In this document: positions 9,098 to 18,611 of the stretch, piece after piece | Position numbering within the stretch: position 1 is the first letter of the stretch | Layout of the letters: each line of letters begins with the position of its first letter | Source of the DNA: Phycisphaerales bacterium | GTDB taxonomy: Bacteria; Planctomycetota; Phycisphaerae; Phycisphaerales; JAGLTS01 | Assembly: GCA_023135165.1 (NCBI GenBank) | Contig: JAGLTS010000016.1 | Span: 1-64,000, forward strand | Length of the DNA: 64,000 bases | Direction: 5' to 3' | Notes under the pieces: model-generated | Seen by the model: only the letters and a program-made list of their open reading frames with translations | What the model was told of the DNA's origin: nothing | Database searches by the model: none | Position numbers and translations under genes: made by a program

Positions 9098-9188
9098 ACG
9101 GGGTGGCGCTGGACTTTGCGGCGATGAACGGCGCGGCGCTCAGTCGCCGACGCCGACGGGAGGTCGGGCGGGCGCGGGTCACGGTTCG
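9098..9188 (+). repeat. Imperfect 90-bp repeat, copy B
   Basis: This is the plus-strand counterpart of copy A at 5029-5120, with about 15 mismatches and one single-base gap over 91 bases. It ends 14 bases before the recQ stop codon. The two copies run outward from the segment between them. Confidence 0.75.
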
Positions 9189-9202
9189 TGGGGGTGCGTG
9201 GG

Positions 9203-11056
9203 TCAGAATGCGTTGTGCTCGTGTAGGTATATTGTTACCGCGTCGAGGAAAGCCTGGCCGAAGGCGGCGAGCTTGCGGTCGCCTATGCCGTGGACGGTTC
9301 GCATCGCATCGAGCGTGTCGGGCTTGATCTGCGCCATGTGGCGAAGCGTGGCGTCGCCGAACACGATGTAGGCTGGGACGCTGCGCTTGCGCGCGATGTC
9401 ACGCCGTACTGCTCGCAACCGCTCGAAAAGCTCACGATCCACACCCTCCCATGATTGTGTGTCGTGCACCGTTCGTTTCGCCTTGGGCGCCATCGGCTCG
9501 CGCAGACGTACATCACGCTCACCGCGCAACACCTCGGCGCCCTTGCTGCTCAGCTGCAGGATCGGCCGATCGCCCGGCGTCCGCTCGAGCATGCCGTGAT
9601 CGACGAGTTGATATATGAGGTTTTGCACAACCTTGCTCGGCATGTCGTCGAGCAGGCTATACGTGGACAACTCGTCATGACCGAACGAGCGGATCTGTTC
9701 CGTGTTCGCGCCGGTGAGGATGTCGACGATATGCCCCACGCCGAAGCGTTGGCCGGCACGGACGACGCATGAGAGGATCTTCTGGGCTGTCACCATCCCA
9801 TCCGTCATGCCCGTCACTTCGCCCATGCATACATCGCATGCGCCGCAGTCGGGTGTGTCATACGGTTGGCCGAAGTAGTCGGAAAGCGCTTCGTGTCGGC
9901 AGCGCAGCCCCGAGCAGATGCGCTGCATGTGGCGCAGGAGGACAAGTTGCGGGGCGATTGTCTCGTCCGGATCGTCCGTCTCCTGGGCGCTTTTGCGGAG
10001 CAGGTTCTCCCATCGCATGAAGTCGGCAGCGGAGTAGAAGAGGATGCACTCAGCCTCCAGGCCGTCGCGTCCGGCGCGCCCCGTCTCCTGTTGATAGTGC
10101 TCGACGGACTTGGGCATGGCGGCGTGAATGACACAGCGCACGTTGCTGCGGTCGATCCCCATGCCGAACGCGACGGTTGCGACGACGACATCGAGCCGCT
10201 CTTGCGAGAAGGCTTCTTGTGTCGTCTTGCGGTCGTGCGGCTCCATCCCCGCGTGGTACGACGCCGCCTGGATTCCGTGGCCGGCGAGCATGGCTGCGAG
10301 TGTCTCCGTTTCCTTCCGCGTGATGCAATAGACGATGATAGCCTCGCGCGGGTGGCGCCTTACGACATCGAGCACCTGCCGGCTCACATCCGTGCGTGGG
10401 ACGATGCGGTAGACGAGATTGGGTCGATCGAATCGGCCGACCATGACGACGGGGTTTTCGAGGCGGAGTTGCGTGACGATGTCATCGCGCACGCGCGGCG
10501 TGGCGGTGGCGGTGAAGGCGTGCATGCTCATGTCGGGGAAGCGATCGCGGAGTTCAGCGAGCCTGCGGTATTCGGGCCGGAAGTCGTGCCCCCAATGGCT
10601 GATGCAGTGGGCTTCATCCACGGCGATCGCGCGGATGCCGAGCGGTTCGATCCAGCTTTGGAACTGCTCGGAGATGAGCCGTTCGGGTGCGACGAAGACG
10701 AGTCGGCATGCCTTGTCGCGGATTTGCCGTTCCGCATCGCGCCGCTCGGCAGCATCCATGCCGCTGTGCAGGCACGCCGCCGGGTAGCCGCACGCGAGCA
10801 GGCCGTCCACCTGGTCCTTCATCAGCGAGATGAGCGGCGATACGACAAGGTCCATTCGCCCGGCGATGACGGGGGGCACCTGATAGCAGAGCGACTTGCC
10901 CCCGCCGGTCGGCATGACGACGAGCGAATCGCGATGCGCGATCCCCGCCGCAATCGCTTCCGCCTGGAGAGGCCTGAGCGCATCGAATCCCCAGTACCGC
11001 TGCACCGCCTCAGCGACTTGGGTCTGATGATCCGGTTGTCCTTCGCCATCGCGCAT
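9203..11056 (-). CDS. recQ: ATP-dependent DNA helicase RecQ
   Basis: RecQ is a 3'-5' superfamily 2 helicase acting in recombination and replication-fork repair. The Walker A box is M-P-T-G-G-G-K-S, the DEAH box is V-D-E-A-H-C-I-S-H-W, motif III is F-T-A-T-A-T, and motif VI is Q-E-T-G-R-A-G-R-D-G. A zinc-binding RQC region follows, with Cys residues in C-R-H-E-A and C-G-A-C-D-V-C. A C-terminal HRDC domain ends the protein (R-K-L-A-A-F-G-Q-A-F-L). I placed the start at the ATG at 11056, giving 617 residues, typical for RecQ. The frame stays open upstream to 11188, but that part is low-complexity and lacks homology. Confidence 0.95.
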   Translation of the reverse strand: MRDGEGQPDHQTQVAEAVQRYWGFDALRPLQAEAIAAGIAHRDSLVVMPTGGGKSLCYQVPPVIAGRMDLVVSPLISLMKDQVDGLLACGYPAACLHSGMDAAERRDAERQIRDKACRLVFVAPERLISEQFQSWIEPLGIRAIAVDEAHCISHWGHDFRPEYRRLAELRDRFPDMSMHAFTATATPRVRDDIVTQLRLENPVVMVGRFDRPNLVYRIVPRTDVSRQVLDVVRRHPREAIIVYCITRKETETLAAMLAGHGIQAASYHAGMEPHDRKTTQEAFSQERLDVVVATVAFGMGIDRSNVRCVIHAAMPKSVEHYQQETGRAGRDGLEAECILFYSAADFMRWENLLRKSAQETDDPDETIAPQLVLLRHMQRICSGLRCRHEALSDYFGQPYDTPDCGACDVCMGEVTGMTDGMVTAQKILSCVVRAGQRFGVGHIVDILTGANTEQIRSFGHDELSTYSLLDDMPSKVVQNLIYQLVDHGMLERTPGDRPILQLSSKGAEVLRGERDVRLREPMAPKAKRTVHDTQSWEGVDRELFERLRAVRRDIARKRSVPAYIVFGDATLRHMAQIKPDTLDAMRTVHGIGDRKLAAFGQAFLDAVTIYLHEHNAF

Positions 11057-11249
11057 GAGGCGTAGCGTACTGCGCAGCGGCGAGGGCTGCGTCTTGACGA
11101 GTCGTCCTGAGCCGAGCCCGTCACAGCGGCGGCCGGTGCTCCTCTCGTGCAGCGCAAGAGATTCCGTGTGCCGCATCGCCGTTGGCAACGCAAACCACCC
11201 GAGCGGTGGGAGTCAATAATGTACTTGTTCCCTCTTCCCGTTCCCTGGA

Positions 11250-11294
11250 GGGAGCGAATCAAGCGGAAGCGTCCAGTGCAGCGATTGGTTATGC
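11250..11294 (-). other. Half attC-like recombination site after the nuclease-like gene
   Basis: The plus strand contains AGCGATTGGTTATGC, identical over 15 bases to the right end of the complete attC at 11823-11882. On the minus strand it begins GCATAACC just after the stop codon of the 168-residue gene, the expected position for a cassette's own attC. No matching left partner (GCATAAC on the plus strand) is found toward recQ, so the site looks truncated. Confidence 0.55.
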
Positions 11295-11300
11295 GGCCAG

Positions 11301-11807
11301 CTAGTACCCAATGACCAAGATCCCCTGCAATGGCAACGTGAGACGGTCGGAGGCGTACAGTGTTTCAAAGAACTTGAGAACTTTCTCGAAGTCGTTGCTG
11401 GAGCGGTATTGGTTGCGAACGGCAATCACGAACTCGCCGACGCCCTGCATCATGCAAGCCTGGAATAGGTCCTTCAGAAACTGGTTGTTGACGACGCCCC
11501 TTCCCGCCTCAACTTCGACTACCATACCGAGTTCCTCATTGAAAGCGTCGGCTTCGAACCACTTCTCCTCTTTGCCGTTGACGCCAAAGAGGACCGGAAC
11601 CCGAATCTTCTTCGAACGGGTCTTCCCGGTCTCGACCACGAAACCAAGAGCCTGGAGGCCGCCCGCAAGATGCGAGAGCACTTCATTGCTGGTAAGGGTG
11701 TGCACAGTGGAATCGATAAGCTTGGCCTCAGACTCGAACACGGTGACGACAGCTGTGGCGAGATATGGTGGCTTGCGGGACTTCGGGAAGTAGATCCAGT
11801 TAATCAT
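11301..11807 (-). CDS. Cassette gene: small protein with nuclease-like core
   Basis: This 168-residue cytoplasmic protein is the third gene of a cassette-like array. The region around residues 75-105 (W-F-E-A-D-A-F-N, then M-V-V-E-V-E-A-G-R-G) has the E-x-D plus E-x-E layout on beta strands seen in PD-(D/E)XK-type nuclease folds. This is a pattern inference, not a family match. The gene starts shortly after one attC-like site and ends before another. Codon use is less GC-rich than in recQ and cydAB. It could be a restriction-like or toxin gene, or something unrelated. Confidence 0.65.
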   Translation of the reverse strand: MINWIYFPKSRKPPYLATAVVTVFESEAKLIDSTVHTLTSNEVLSHLAGGLQALGFVVETGKTRSKKIRVPVLFGVNGKEEKWFEADAFNEELGMVVEVEAGRGVVNNQFLKDLFQACMMQGVGEFVIAVRNQYRSSNDFEKVLKFFETLYASDRLTLPLQGILVIGY

Positions 11808-11822
11808 CGTGGATTCCTGGCC

Positions 11823-11882
11823 GCATAACGCTAAGCTAATCGGCGGCAGCTTGCTGGGGCCCGGTTGAGCGATTGGTTATGC
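11823..11882 (-). other. Integron attC recombination site
   Basis: The outer 7-bp inverted repeat is exact: GCATAAC at 11823-11829 and GTTATGC at 11876-11882. Inside lie a second stem (AATCG 11838-11842 with CGATT 11870-11874) and a terminal hairpin (CAGC 11847-11850, TT, GCTG 11853-11856). The 60-base length and nested imperfect palindrome fit attC sites. The stop codon of the upstream cassette gene (11877-11879) falls inside the GCATAAC end, as is common in cassettes. Confidence 0.8.
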
Positions 11883-12089
11883 TTTTTTCCTTTTTGCAAC
11901 ACCAACAAACGCCCCAGTGTTATGAAGCAAGAAATCGAAATCAATGTCGATAATCTCCCACCCCTCTTCGCCAAGTTTATTCAAATACGTCTCTGCCTCT
12001 TCCAATGTTACTTTTGGCTGTTTGAAGATACCTTTCTCGGCTTCAGGCAAGATTTTTGAGTCGAGAAGCTTGTATTCCCATTTATCCAT
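11877..12089 (-). CDS. Cassette gene: DUF4177-like small protein
   Basis: This 70-residue protein opens with M-D-K-W-E-Y-K-L and ends its core with Y-L-N-K-L-G-E-E-G-W-E-I-I. That pattern matches DUF4177-type proteins (K-W-E-Y-K at the start, L-N-x-L-G-x-E-G-W-E near the middle), whose function is unknown. AAAGGAGA, 8 bases upstream, decides the ATG at 12089 over in-frame upstream starts. The C-terminal Lys-rich tail ends inside the attC. Lower GC than the flanks supports acquisition. Confidence 0.8.
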   Translation of the reverse strand: MDKWEYKLLDSKILPEAEKGIFKQPKVTLEEAETYLNKLGEEGWEIIDIDFDFLLHNTGAFVGVAKRKKA

Positions 12090-12112
12090 GATGGATCTCC
12101 TTTCATTCATCA

Positions 12113-12166
12113 GCATAACGTCGTGAATCATTTTCAAAATTGGGCACGCCCATTCATGTAAAATGC
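12113..12166 (-). other. Degenerate attC-like site between the first two cassette genes
   Basis: GCATAAC stands at 12113-12119, the same core as the complete attC. Its partner at the other end is imperfect (GTAAAATGC at 12158-12166). Inside are a TGAAT/ATTCA stem (12124-12128 with 12152-12156) and a GGGC-AC-GCCC hairpin at 12142-12151. The position between a stop codon and the ribosome site of the next gene fits a cassette junction. Confidence 0.6.
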
Positions 12167-12168
12167 AT

Positions 12169-12633
12169 TCAATTGTTCTGCGATTCTCTGTTTGCCAGTA
12201 GTTTTGGTTTCTTAACGATTCTCTGTAATTCGTCCTTGCTGCAGAACGGCCACGCTTCAAAATTTCCAGCTTCGAGAAACTGTTCCCACTTCTTGCGTTT
12301 CATCTTCTCCCACCACCCGAATGTGATGAAATTCATTGGCCAGTTAGCAATCTGGATGAAGGAGTACTCAGGCCATATGTATTCTTGATCCGAGTACAGA
12401 AATGCGATCCAACGTGAAATCTCCCTCCGGCCATCTCTTGAGATGGCATGGCGTCCGGTTGCTTTGTGCTGTTCCAAGTCGTCGTAAAGATGCCATGCCA
12501 TGCCCTGTACAGCTACCGCTCCACGGTCACGCGTGTCGAGCTCGATATCATCCAGATCGTCATTTGTGATCTGGCCTGAAACGTAGTGCCGCAGCGCCTC
12601 TGCAAGTTTGTCTCGTGATTCTCGATGTATCAT
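12169..12633 (-). CDS. Cassette gene: uncharacterised soluble protein
   Basis: I do not recognise this 154-residue protein. It is Trp- and Lys-rich in its second half (F-G-W-W-E-K-M-K-R-K-K-W-E-Q-F). It has a charged, probably helical N-terminus and no membrane segment. Of the two candidate ATGs I chose 12633, since the one at 12651 begins inside the GTTGGGC junction region. Low GC and its place at the head of the cassette-like array suggest horizontal origin. Confidence 0.65.
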   Translation of the reverse strand: MIHRESRDKLAEALRHYVSGQITNDDLDDIELDTRDRGAVAVQGMAWHLYDDLEQHKATGRHAISRDGRREISRWIAFLYSDQEYIWPEYSFIQIANWPMNFITFGWWEKMKRKKWEQFLEAGNFEAWPFCSKDELQRIVKKPKLLANRESQNN

Positions 12634-12664
12634 TCTTGTCTCGCCCAACAATGATTAGATTGAC

Positions 12665-12720
12665 CCGCATAAGACGCCTCCGATTTTCTTGCGGCAGGCA
12701 CCATGAAGCTGGCTGCATCC
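12665..12720 (-). repeat. Gene-remnant repeat, copy 1
   Basis: This is the counterpart of 8734-8789. In the minus-strand frame it reads M-Q-P-A-S-W-C-L-P-Q-E-N-R-R. It may belong to a short open frame starting at the ATG at 12796, but that frame runs into the first cassette gene. The rest of the 12652-12948 gap holds no gene I can support. Confidence 0.55.
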
Positions 12721-12927
12721 ATGGCGGTGGATAGGGGCCGGCTGCCGCCTTGGCTGCGAAGTCGTGCGTCACGGGTTCTCGCGTCGTTGTGCTCATTGCG
12801 TCCTCGCGAATCGCCGTCGCCCGGTGGTGATGCAAGGATCCCACACGGACATCTCGGATGGTACCAAGACATCCGGCGTGCAGCTACCGCGCTGGGCGAT
12901 GCCTGAACCCGCAAGAATAAGTTCCCA

Positions 12928-12947
12928 CCCCCACCGGCTTTGGGGGG
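12928..12947 (-). terminator. Weak hairpin after cydB
   Basis: A C5/G5 stem with a 9-base loop lies directly after the cydB stop codon. No T-run follows on the minus strand, so termination activity is uncertain. Confidence 0.3.
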
Positions 12948-12948
12948 A

Positions 12949-13974
12949 TCAGTAGCTGCTTTCGTCGAGCTTGACCTTGCCGTGGAACACGCGGTAGACG
13001 ACTGCCGTGTAGATCAGGACCAGAGGCATGCCGATGAGCACGATGATGAACATGGTCGTCAGCGTCTTGGACGATGAGGCTGCGTTGTAGATCGTGATGT
13101 TCCAGTCCGGGTTGAGGCTGGAAATCACGAGGTTCGGGAAGATCGCAATGCTGAAGAGTACGAGCAGCAGCGCAATGGTGATGCATGACATGGCGAACGC
13201 GCGAGGCGACCGGCCGAGGCGGATCTCGCGCCCGATGTTGGCGATGGCGAGGATGTTGACGACGGGCACGATCCATAACCACGGATGTGCGTTGAGCGTC
13301 GTCATCGCACTTGGATGGGCGATGAGCGTATAGGCCGTCGCGACGATGTACAGCACGATGAACGCGATGTAAGTTCTCCACATCCATGCAGCGATGCGGT
13401 GCTGCAAGTCGCCTTCGGTCTTGAGGTGTGCGTAGATCGCGCCGTGCATGGCGAAGAGCGCCACGCTGAGCAGGCCGATGACGATCGGGTACGGCATGAG
13501 CTGATTGATGATCGTGCCGGTGAAGGTTCGCGTTTCATCGATGGCCATGCCTGCGATGATGTTGCCCGCAGCCACGCCAAAGAGCAGCGCGGCGACGAAG
13601 CTGGAGATGGAAAAAGCCGCATCCCAGGTTTTTCGCCACGCGAGCGATTCGGATTTGCTCCTGACTTCGAGGCTGACCGCTCGGAAGATGAGCGAGAAGA
13701 GCAAGAGCATGAAGGCGATGTAGAAGCCGCTGAAGACGGTGGCGTACGCCTCGGGGAAGGCGGCGAACATGGCCCCGCCGAAGGTGAGCAGCCAGACCTC
13801 GTTGCCATCCCACGTCGGGCCGATCGAGGTCATCATCGTGCGTCGCTCGGTGTCGCCGCGTGCGGTGAGGTGGAGGATGCCCACGCCCAGGTCGAACCCG
13901 TCAAGGATCGAGTAGCCGATGATGAGGATGGCGAGCAGGAAGAACCAGATGAGGCAGAGCGTTTCGTGACTCAT
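12949..13974 (-). CDS. cydB: Cytochrome bd ubiquinol oxidase subunit II
   Basis: This is the structural membrane subunit of the high-affinity bd oxidase, paired with CydA. The start [11 protein letters not shown] is followed by [13 protein letters not shown], the CydB hallmark. A second conserved block reads [17 protein letters not shown]. About eight hydrophobic segments span its 341 residues. The start codon overlaps the cydA stop by 4 bases, so the two are co-translated. The oxidase reduces oxygen at low concentration without pumping protons. Confidence 0.95.
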   Translation of the reverse strand: MSHETLCLIWFFLLAILIIGYSILDGFDLGVGILHLTARGDTERRTMMTSIGPTWDGNEVWLLTFGGAMFAAFPEAYATVFSGFYIAFMLLLFSLIFRAVSLEVRSKSESLAWRKTWDAAFSISSFVAALLFGVAAGNIIAGMAIDETRTFTGTIINQLMPYPIVIGLLSVALFAMHGAIYAHLKTEGDLQHRIAAWMWRTYIAFIVLYIVATAYTLIAHPSAMTTLNAHPWLWIVPVVNILAIANIGREIRLGRSPRAFAMSCITIALLLVLFSIAIFPNLVISSLNPDWNITIYNAASSSKTLTTMFIIVLIGMPLVLIYTAVVYRVFHGKVKLDESSY

Positions 13975-15398
13975 GAGCCACCTCCTTGGCTCACAGCGTA
14001 TGGGCTGGACATGCCGGGCGCGTCGGTCGGCTCCATCTCCTCCGGACCTCGCCGAATCTTGGCGTTCATCAGAGCGAGCCAGATGACGAACATCATCAGG
14101 TAGATGGCGCCGAACATCACGATCGACCAGAGCACTTGTCCTGCGCTGACGGCCTCGGAGAGTGCTTCGGATACCTTCAGCCCTCGCTCGATTGTTACGC
14201 CGTCCTCAACGACCGGGTAGACGATCCAAGGTTGCCTGCCGACCTCCGCAGCGACCCAGCCGGCTTCATTTGCGGCAAAGGGCAGGATCACCGAGGCGAC
14301 GAGTATCCACAGCAGCCACCTCGTTCGCCAGAGCCTGCCCGTCACGCGGAAGATGAGCGTGACGATGGTGATGCCGATGAAGTACATGCCAAGCCCGACC
14401 ATGAGGTGGTAGCTCTGGAAGGAGAGCCAGACGGGCGGCTGCTCATCTTCTGGGGTTTGGTCTAGGCCGGGCACGGGCGTGCTCGAGTCGCCGTGGACGA
14501 GAACGCTGAGCATGCCTGGGATCTTGACGCCCGCCTTGACGGTCTTGGACTCTTCGTCAGGCCAACCGATGATATAGAGATCCGCGCCGCCTTCACCGGT
14601 CTCGAAGTGCCCCTCGAAGGCAGCAAGCTTGGCGGGCTGCGTCTGAGCAACCGTGATTGCCTGGTGGTGGCCGGTCATCAGCACCGCAATCGAGGCGACC
14701 AGGGCAAGCCCCAGGCCGACGGCGAGCGATCGCTTCGCGAAGTCCAGATGCCGGTTCTTCAGCACGTAGTACGCGCTGATCGACATGACGAAGAAACCGC
14801 CAAGGATGAACGCGCCGATCACCGTGTGTGCGACGCGATCAATCGTCGAGGGATTGAAGACGACGGCCCAGAAATCCACGACCTCCGCCCGCTGCACGAT
14901 TCGGCCGTTCACTTCCATGTCAACGATGTGATGGCCGGCCGGCGTCTGTTGCCAACTGTTGGCGATGATGATCCACAGCGCGGAGAGGATCGACCCGAGC
15001 GAGACCATGATCGTGGAGAAGAAGTGCATCTTCGGCCCGACGCGATTCCAGCCGAAGACGAGGATGGCGAGGAAGGTCGATTCGAGGAAGAAGGCGAAGA
15101 TCGCCTCAGCAGCGAGCGGGGAACCGAAGACGTCGCCGACGAACCGCGAGTAGGCAGCCCAGTTGGTTCCGAACTCGAACTCCATGACGATTCCGGTGGC
15201 GACGCCGAAGGCGAAGTTGAGCGCGAAGATGCGGACCCAGAACTTCACGGCGCGTTCCAGGACCGGATCGCGCGTTTTCAGGTACATCCCCTCCATGATG
15301 ACGAGGATCAGTCCCAGGCCGATCGTGAGCGGCGGGAACAGATAATGGAACATCACCGTGCCCGCGAACTGTAGGCGACTTAGTAACTCGACATCCAT
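13971..15398 (-). CDS. cydA: Cytochrome bd ubiquinol oxidase subunit I
   Basis: This is the haem-bearing, quinol-oxidising subunit. From the ATG at 15398 the protein begins [12 protein letters not shown], and H18 is the expected haem b595-side ligand. Later conserved parts include [16 protein letters not shown] and the quinol-loop region around [10 protein letters not shown]. The length of 475 residues is normal. The same frame stays open for 206 codons upstream, covering a truncated CheV-like protein. The start is placed here because of homology, a GTGAGG ribosome site and a promoter-like TGCTATCAT inside the upstream frame. Confidence 0.94.
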   Translation of the reverse strand: MDVELLSRLQFAGTVMFHYLFPPLTIGLGLILVIMEGMYLKTRDPVLERAVKFWVRIFALNFAFGVATGIVMEFEFGTNWAAYSRFVGDVFGSPLAAEAIFAFFLESTFLAILVFGWNRVGPKMHFFSTIMVSLGSILSALWIIIANSWQQTPAGHHIVDMEVNGRIVQRAEVVDFWAVVFNPSTIDRVAHTVIGAFILGGFFVMSISAYYVLKNRHLDFAKRSLAVGLGLALVASIAVLMTGHHQAITVAQTQPAKLAAFEGHFETGEGGADLYIIGWPDEESKTVKAGVKIPGMLSVLVHGDSSTPVPGLDQTPEDEQPPVWLSFQSYHLMVGLGMYFIGITIVTLIFRVTGRLWRTRWLLWILVASVILPFAANEAGWVAAEVGRQPWIVYPVVEDGVTIERGLKVSEALSEAVSAGQVLWSIVMFGAIYLMMFVIWLALMNAKIRRGPEEMEPTDAPGMSSPYAVSQGGGS

Positions 15399-16016
15399 GG
15401 GAACCTCACAGGAGAGTGTTGGCGTCCTGCGATGATAGCAGGCGCACACGCTCCGCGAGGGACCTCTGGGATTATGCGGCTTTGGCGAGTTGGCGAGGCG
15501 CTTCATGACATCGGACTCGGCAATCGGCACACCCACGACGATGTGATTCACAAGTTGAATCATCTCGTCCATGTCGGGTTTGGCGACCTGCACATCCGCG
15601 CCGACCTGCTTGCCCTTCTTGAGGTTGTCACCCGTGATGAGCGAACTGAACAGCACGACGGGAGTATCCGACCATCGCTCGCTTTCCCTGATGAGTTTGC
15701 ACAGGCGCAGGCCGTCCATCCTGGGCATCTCGATGTCGGAGACGACACAGTCGGTGGTATCGTCGCTGCGCTGGATGGCTTCCCATGCGTCCAGACCGTC
15801 GCTGTAGACTTCGAGGCGGTCGTATCCGGAGGTGAGAAACGCCTTGCGCATCTGGACTCGCATGAATGGGGAATCCTCAGCGAGAATGAAGCGCTTGGAA
15901 GCGCGGTCGACGCCGAACCAGCCCGCGCCAAGCTGAAAGACGAGTACTTCCAGCTCGTTGTTGCCCGCGTCGAGGAGGATGTCCCCGGTTGTGGCGATCG
16001 GGTCGGCTGGGGGCAT
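15399..16016 (-). pseudogene. CheV-like chemotaxis protein with most of its CheW domain deleted
   Basis: CheV proteins couple a CheW scaffold to a response-regulator receiver. Here the first 37 residues match the start of a CheV CheW domain ([16 protein letters not shown]). They then jump directly to the receiver ([11 protein letters not shown]), leaving out roughly 110 residues. The receiver keeps its phospho-acceptor region ([13 protein letters not shown]) and a late Lys in V-A-K-P-D. No stop codon precedes cydA, so the frame runs straight into it. It is probably a decayed gene, although the receiver could still fold. Confidence 0.7.
15431..15440 (-). promoter_or_regulatory. Candidate cydA promoter -10 element
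   Basis: On the minus strand TGCTATCATC lies 32 bases before the cydA ATG. It is identical to the element before the ATPase gene at 3847. Its location inside the CheV-like frame supports independent transcription of cydAB. Confidence 0.45.
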
Positions 16017-16422
16017 CCACTTGACCGGAGTGAGTTAATCGGGAGGCGTCGTCTTGAAATCGGGACGAATCCCCCTATGATCAGTCTCCGATTGGGCGGG
16101 CAAACGCGCCTGAAGCCCGGCGAGACGGTCAAGCGTGCTCATGCACGAGGAGTGAGTTCATGTGCGATACAGACGAGACCGGCTTGCGCTGAGGACATAA
16201 AAAGCTCGGCGTAAGCCGAGGGTAACAACGCCCGATCGCCCGGAGCCGACCGAGGAGGCCGGCCGGGACGAACCGAAATCAGAACACGGCGGCGAAGAAA
16301 GCAAGGGTCAAGGGACCGCGCTTCCCAAAGGTGACGGAGCGCGAGCCTCCCTCCCGAGCCGACGTGCATGTACGTGAGCATCGCCCGACACGGAGCGGGT
16401 CGATCGCCTGAGAGGATCCCTG
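16017..16422 (+). other. Intergenic region before fusA
   Basis: About 400 bases between the diverging CheV-like remnant and fusA. I see no gene-like frame. A GAGAGGAT ribosome site lies just before the fusA ATG. No clear promoter or riboswitch could be assigned. Confidence 0.5.
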
Positions 16423-18531
16423 ATGGTTGACATGACGCGAATCCGCAACATCGGCATCTGTGCCCATATCGATGCCGGCAAGACGACCGTCACCGAGCGG
16501 GTCCTGTACTACACGGGCAAGAACTACAAGCTCGGCGAGGTCCATGAGGGGACGGCGACGATGGACTTCCTGCAGGAAGAGCAGGAACGCGGCATCACGA
16601 TCCAGTCCGCCGCCACCACATGCCCCTGGATCGCACGCGGCAGTGAGTATCAGGTCAACCTCATCGACACGCCCGGGCATGTCGATTTCACGATCGAGGT
16701 CGAGCGGTCGCTGCGCGTGCTCGACGGCGGCGTCGCGGTCTTCGACGGCAAGGAGGGCGTCGAGGCTCAATCGGAGACCGTCTGGCGTCAGGCGGAGCGC
16801 TACAACGTCCCCATGCTCTGCTTCGTCAACAAGATGGACAAGCTCGGCGCCGATTTCAAGTTCAGCTTCGACTCGATCCGTGACCGGCTTGGTGCGAATC
16901 CCATCGCCGTGCAGATCCCGATCGGCGCCGGGCCGACGTTCAAGGGGATCATCGACCTCGTCGAGATGGTGGCGTACTACTTCGACGCGGATGAACTCGG
17001 TGCGAAGATCGAGATCGCCGAGATCCCCGAGGATTTGCGTCCCGTCGCGGACACGTGGCGTCAGCGGCTCATTGAACAGGTCGCTGAGCTTGATGACGAT
17101 CTGACTGAGAAGTACCTGCACGATGAACCGTTCGAGGTGCACGAGATCAAGCGGGCGCTGCGGGCCGGCACGATCGCCCGGGAGTGCAATCCGGTCCTAT
17201 GCGGCGCGGCGCTTCAGAACATCGGCGTGCAGCGGCTGCTTGACGCTGTGGTGGACTACCTGCCCAACCCGCTGGAACGCCCGGATGTCGAAGGGACCGA
17301 TCCGAAGCATTCGGACAAGCACGTGACTCGGCCGCTCGTGGTCGATGCGCCCTTCAGCGCGCTGGTGTTCAAGGTTGTTTCCGATGCGCACGGCGATCTG
17401 ACCTACATGCGAATCTACTCCGGCGCCATCGAGCGGAACAAGCGATACCTCAACCCAGCGAACGGCAAGAAAGAGAACCTGTCCCGCATTTTTGAGATGC
17501 ACGCCAGGGAGCGGATTCCGCTGGACCGGGCCGAGGCGGGCGCCATCGTCGCGGTGGTGGGACTGAAGCACTCCTTCACGGGTGACACGCTCTGCGACGC
17601 GGCGCATCCGATCATCCTGGAGCGCATGATGTTCCCCGAGCCGGTCATCTCCATGTCGATCGAGCCGCAGAGCAGCGAAGACAAGCGCAAGCTCGCTGAG
17701 GCTCTCGTGACGATCCGTCGTGAGGACCCGTCGTTTCGCAGCCACTTCAACGAAGACACCGGCCAGACGATCATCGAGGGCATGGGTGAGTTGCACCTGG
17801 AGATCATCGCGCACAAGCTCGTCCGCGATATGAAGATCGGCGTGCGGGTCGGCAAGCCGCGCGTCGCCTACCGGGAGACGATCACGGGCACCGCGAAGAA
17901 CGTGCGAGGCAGGTTCATCAAACAGACCGGCGGGCGAGGGCAGTACGGCGATTGCACCATCAACATCCAGCCGTTCACGAAGGAAGAGGCACAGGCCGCC
18001 GAACTGGACTTCAAGGATGGCGTCGTCTTCCGGAACAAAATCATCGGCGGCGCGATCCCGCGGGAGTTTATCCCTGCGATCGAGATGGGCGTGCGTCAGG
18101 CGGCGCTGTCAGGCGTGCTCGGCGGGTACCCGGTCCTCAACGTCCTGGTCGAGTTGGTCGACGGATCGTTCCACACGGTCGATTCAAGCCCGATCGCATT
18201 CGAGCAGGCTGGGGCGATGGCGTTCCGCGACGCCTGCGGGCGGGCGGGCCTGGCGCTGCTCGAACCGATCATGAAGGTGGCGATCACCACGCCGGATGAG
18301 TACTTCGGCCCGATCTCCGGCGACCTGAACGCGAGGCGCGGCATGATCCTGGGGACTGAGCATCGAGGCACGACGCGCGTGATCGACGCCGACGTCCCGC
18401 TGAGCGAGATGTTCGGCTACACGACGACGCTGCGATCGCTCAGTCGCGGTCGGGCCACGAGCACGATGGAGCCGCACACATACCGTCCGTTGCCGCCGAA
18501 CATCGCCAAGGAGATCCTTGCCGCATATTGA
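16423..18531 (+). CDS. fusA: Translation elongation factor G
   Basis: This is the GTPase that drives ribosomal translocation. The P-loop is A-H-I-D-A-G-K-T-T, the G3 box is D-T-P-G-H-V-D-F, and the G4 box is N-K-M-D. The switch I region reads [11 protein letters not shown]. Domains IV and V are complete, with G-R-G-Q-Y-G-D and G-Y-P-V-L-N-V. At 702 residues it is full length. It stands alone rather than in a str operon with rpsL, rpsG and tuf, so it may be one of several EF-G copies. The ATG at 16423 is preferred over the one at 16432 because of its ribosome-site spacing. Confidence 0.95.
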   Translation: MVDMTRIRNIGICAHIDAGKTTVTERVLYYTGKNYKLGEVHEGTATMDFLQEEQERGITIQSAATTCPWIARGSEYQVNLIDTPGHVDFTIEVERSLRVLDGGVAVFDGKEGVEAQSETVWRQAERYNVPMLCFVNKMDKLGADFKFSFDSIRDRLGANPIAVQIPIGAGPTFKGIIDLVEMVAYYFDADELGAKIEIAEIPEDLRPVADTWRQRLIEQVAELDDDLTEKYLHDEPFEVHEIKRALRAGTIARECNPVLCGAALQNIGVQRLLDAVVDYLPNPLERPDVEGTDPKHSDKHVTRPLVVDAPFSALVFKVVSDAHGDLTYMRIYSGAIERNKRYLNPANGKKENLSRIFEMHARERIPLDRAEAGAIVAVVGLKHSFTGDTLCDAAHPIILERMMFPEPVISMSIEPQSSEDKRKLAEALVTIRREDPSFRSHFNEDTGQTIIEGMGELHLEIIAHKLVRDMKIGVRVGKPRVAYRETITGTAKNVRGRFIKQTGGRGQYGDCTINIQPFTKEEAQAAELDFKDGVVFRNKIIGGAIPREFIPAIEMGVRQAALSGVLGGYPVLNVLVELVDGSFHTVDSSPIAFEQAGAMAFRDACGRAGLALLEPIMKVAITTPDEYFGPISGDLNARRGMILGTEHRGTTRVIDADVPLSEMFGYTTTLRSLSRGRATSTMEPHTYRPLPPNIAKEILAAY

Positions 18532-18611
18532 GCGAGGCGACAGCGGCTGAGGTTCGCACACAGTTCCACCCGTTGCGTGCACATCACAGCCTCACATGGC
18601 AAGGCGGTCTG

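Noticed and set aside
9866-11065. Plus-strand open frame of 399 codons opposite recQ
   Set aside because: RecQ motifs on the other strand are complete; the plus-strand product has no recognisable domain.
12560-12796. Short minus-strand gene starting at 12796
   Set aside because: The first half is plausible and contains the remnant peptide, but the frame runs through the cassette junction into an overlapping gene, so it is treated as a remnant.
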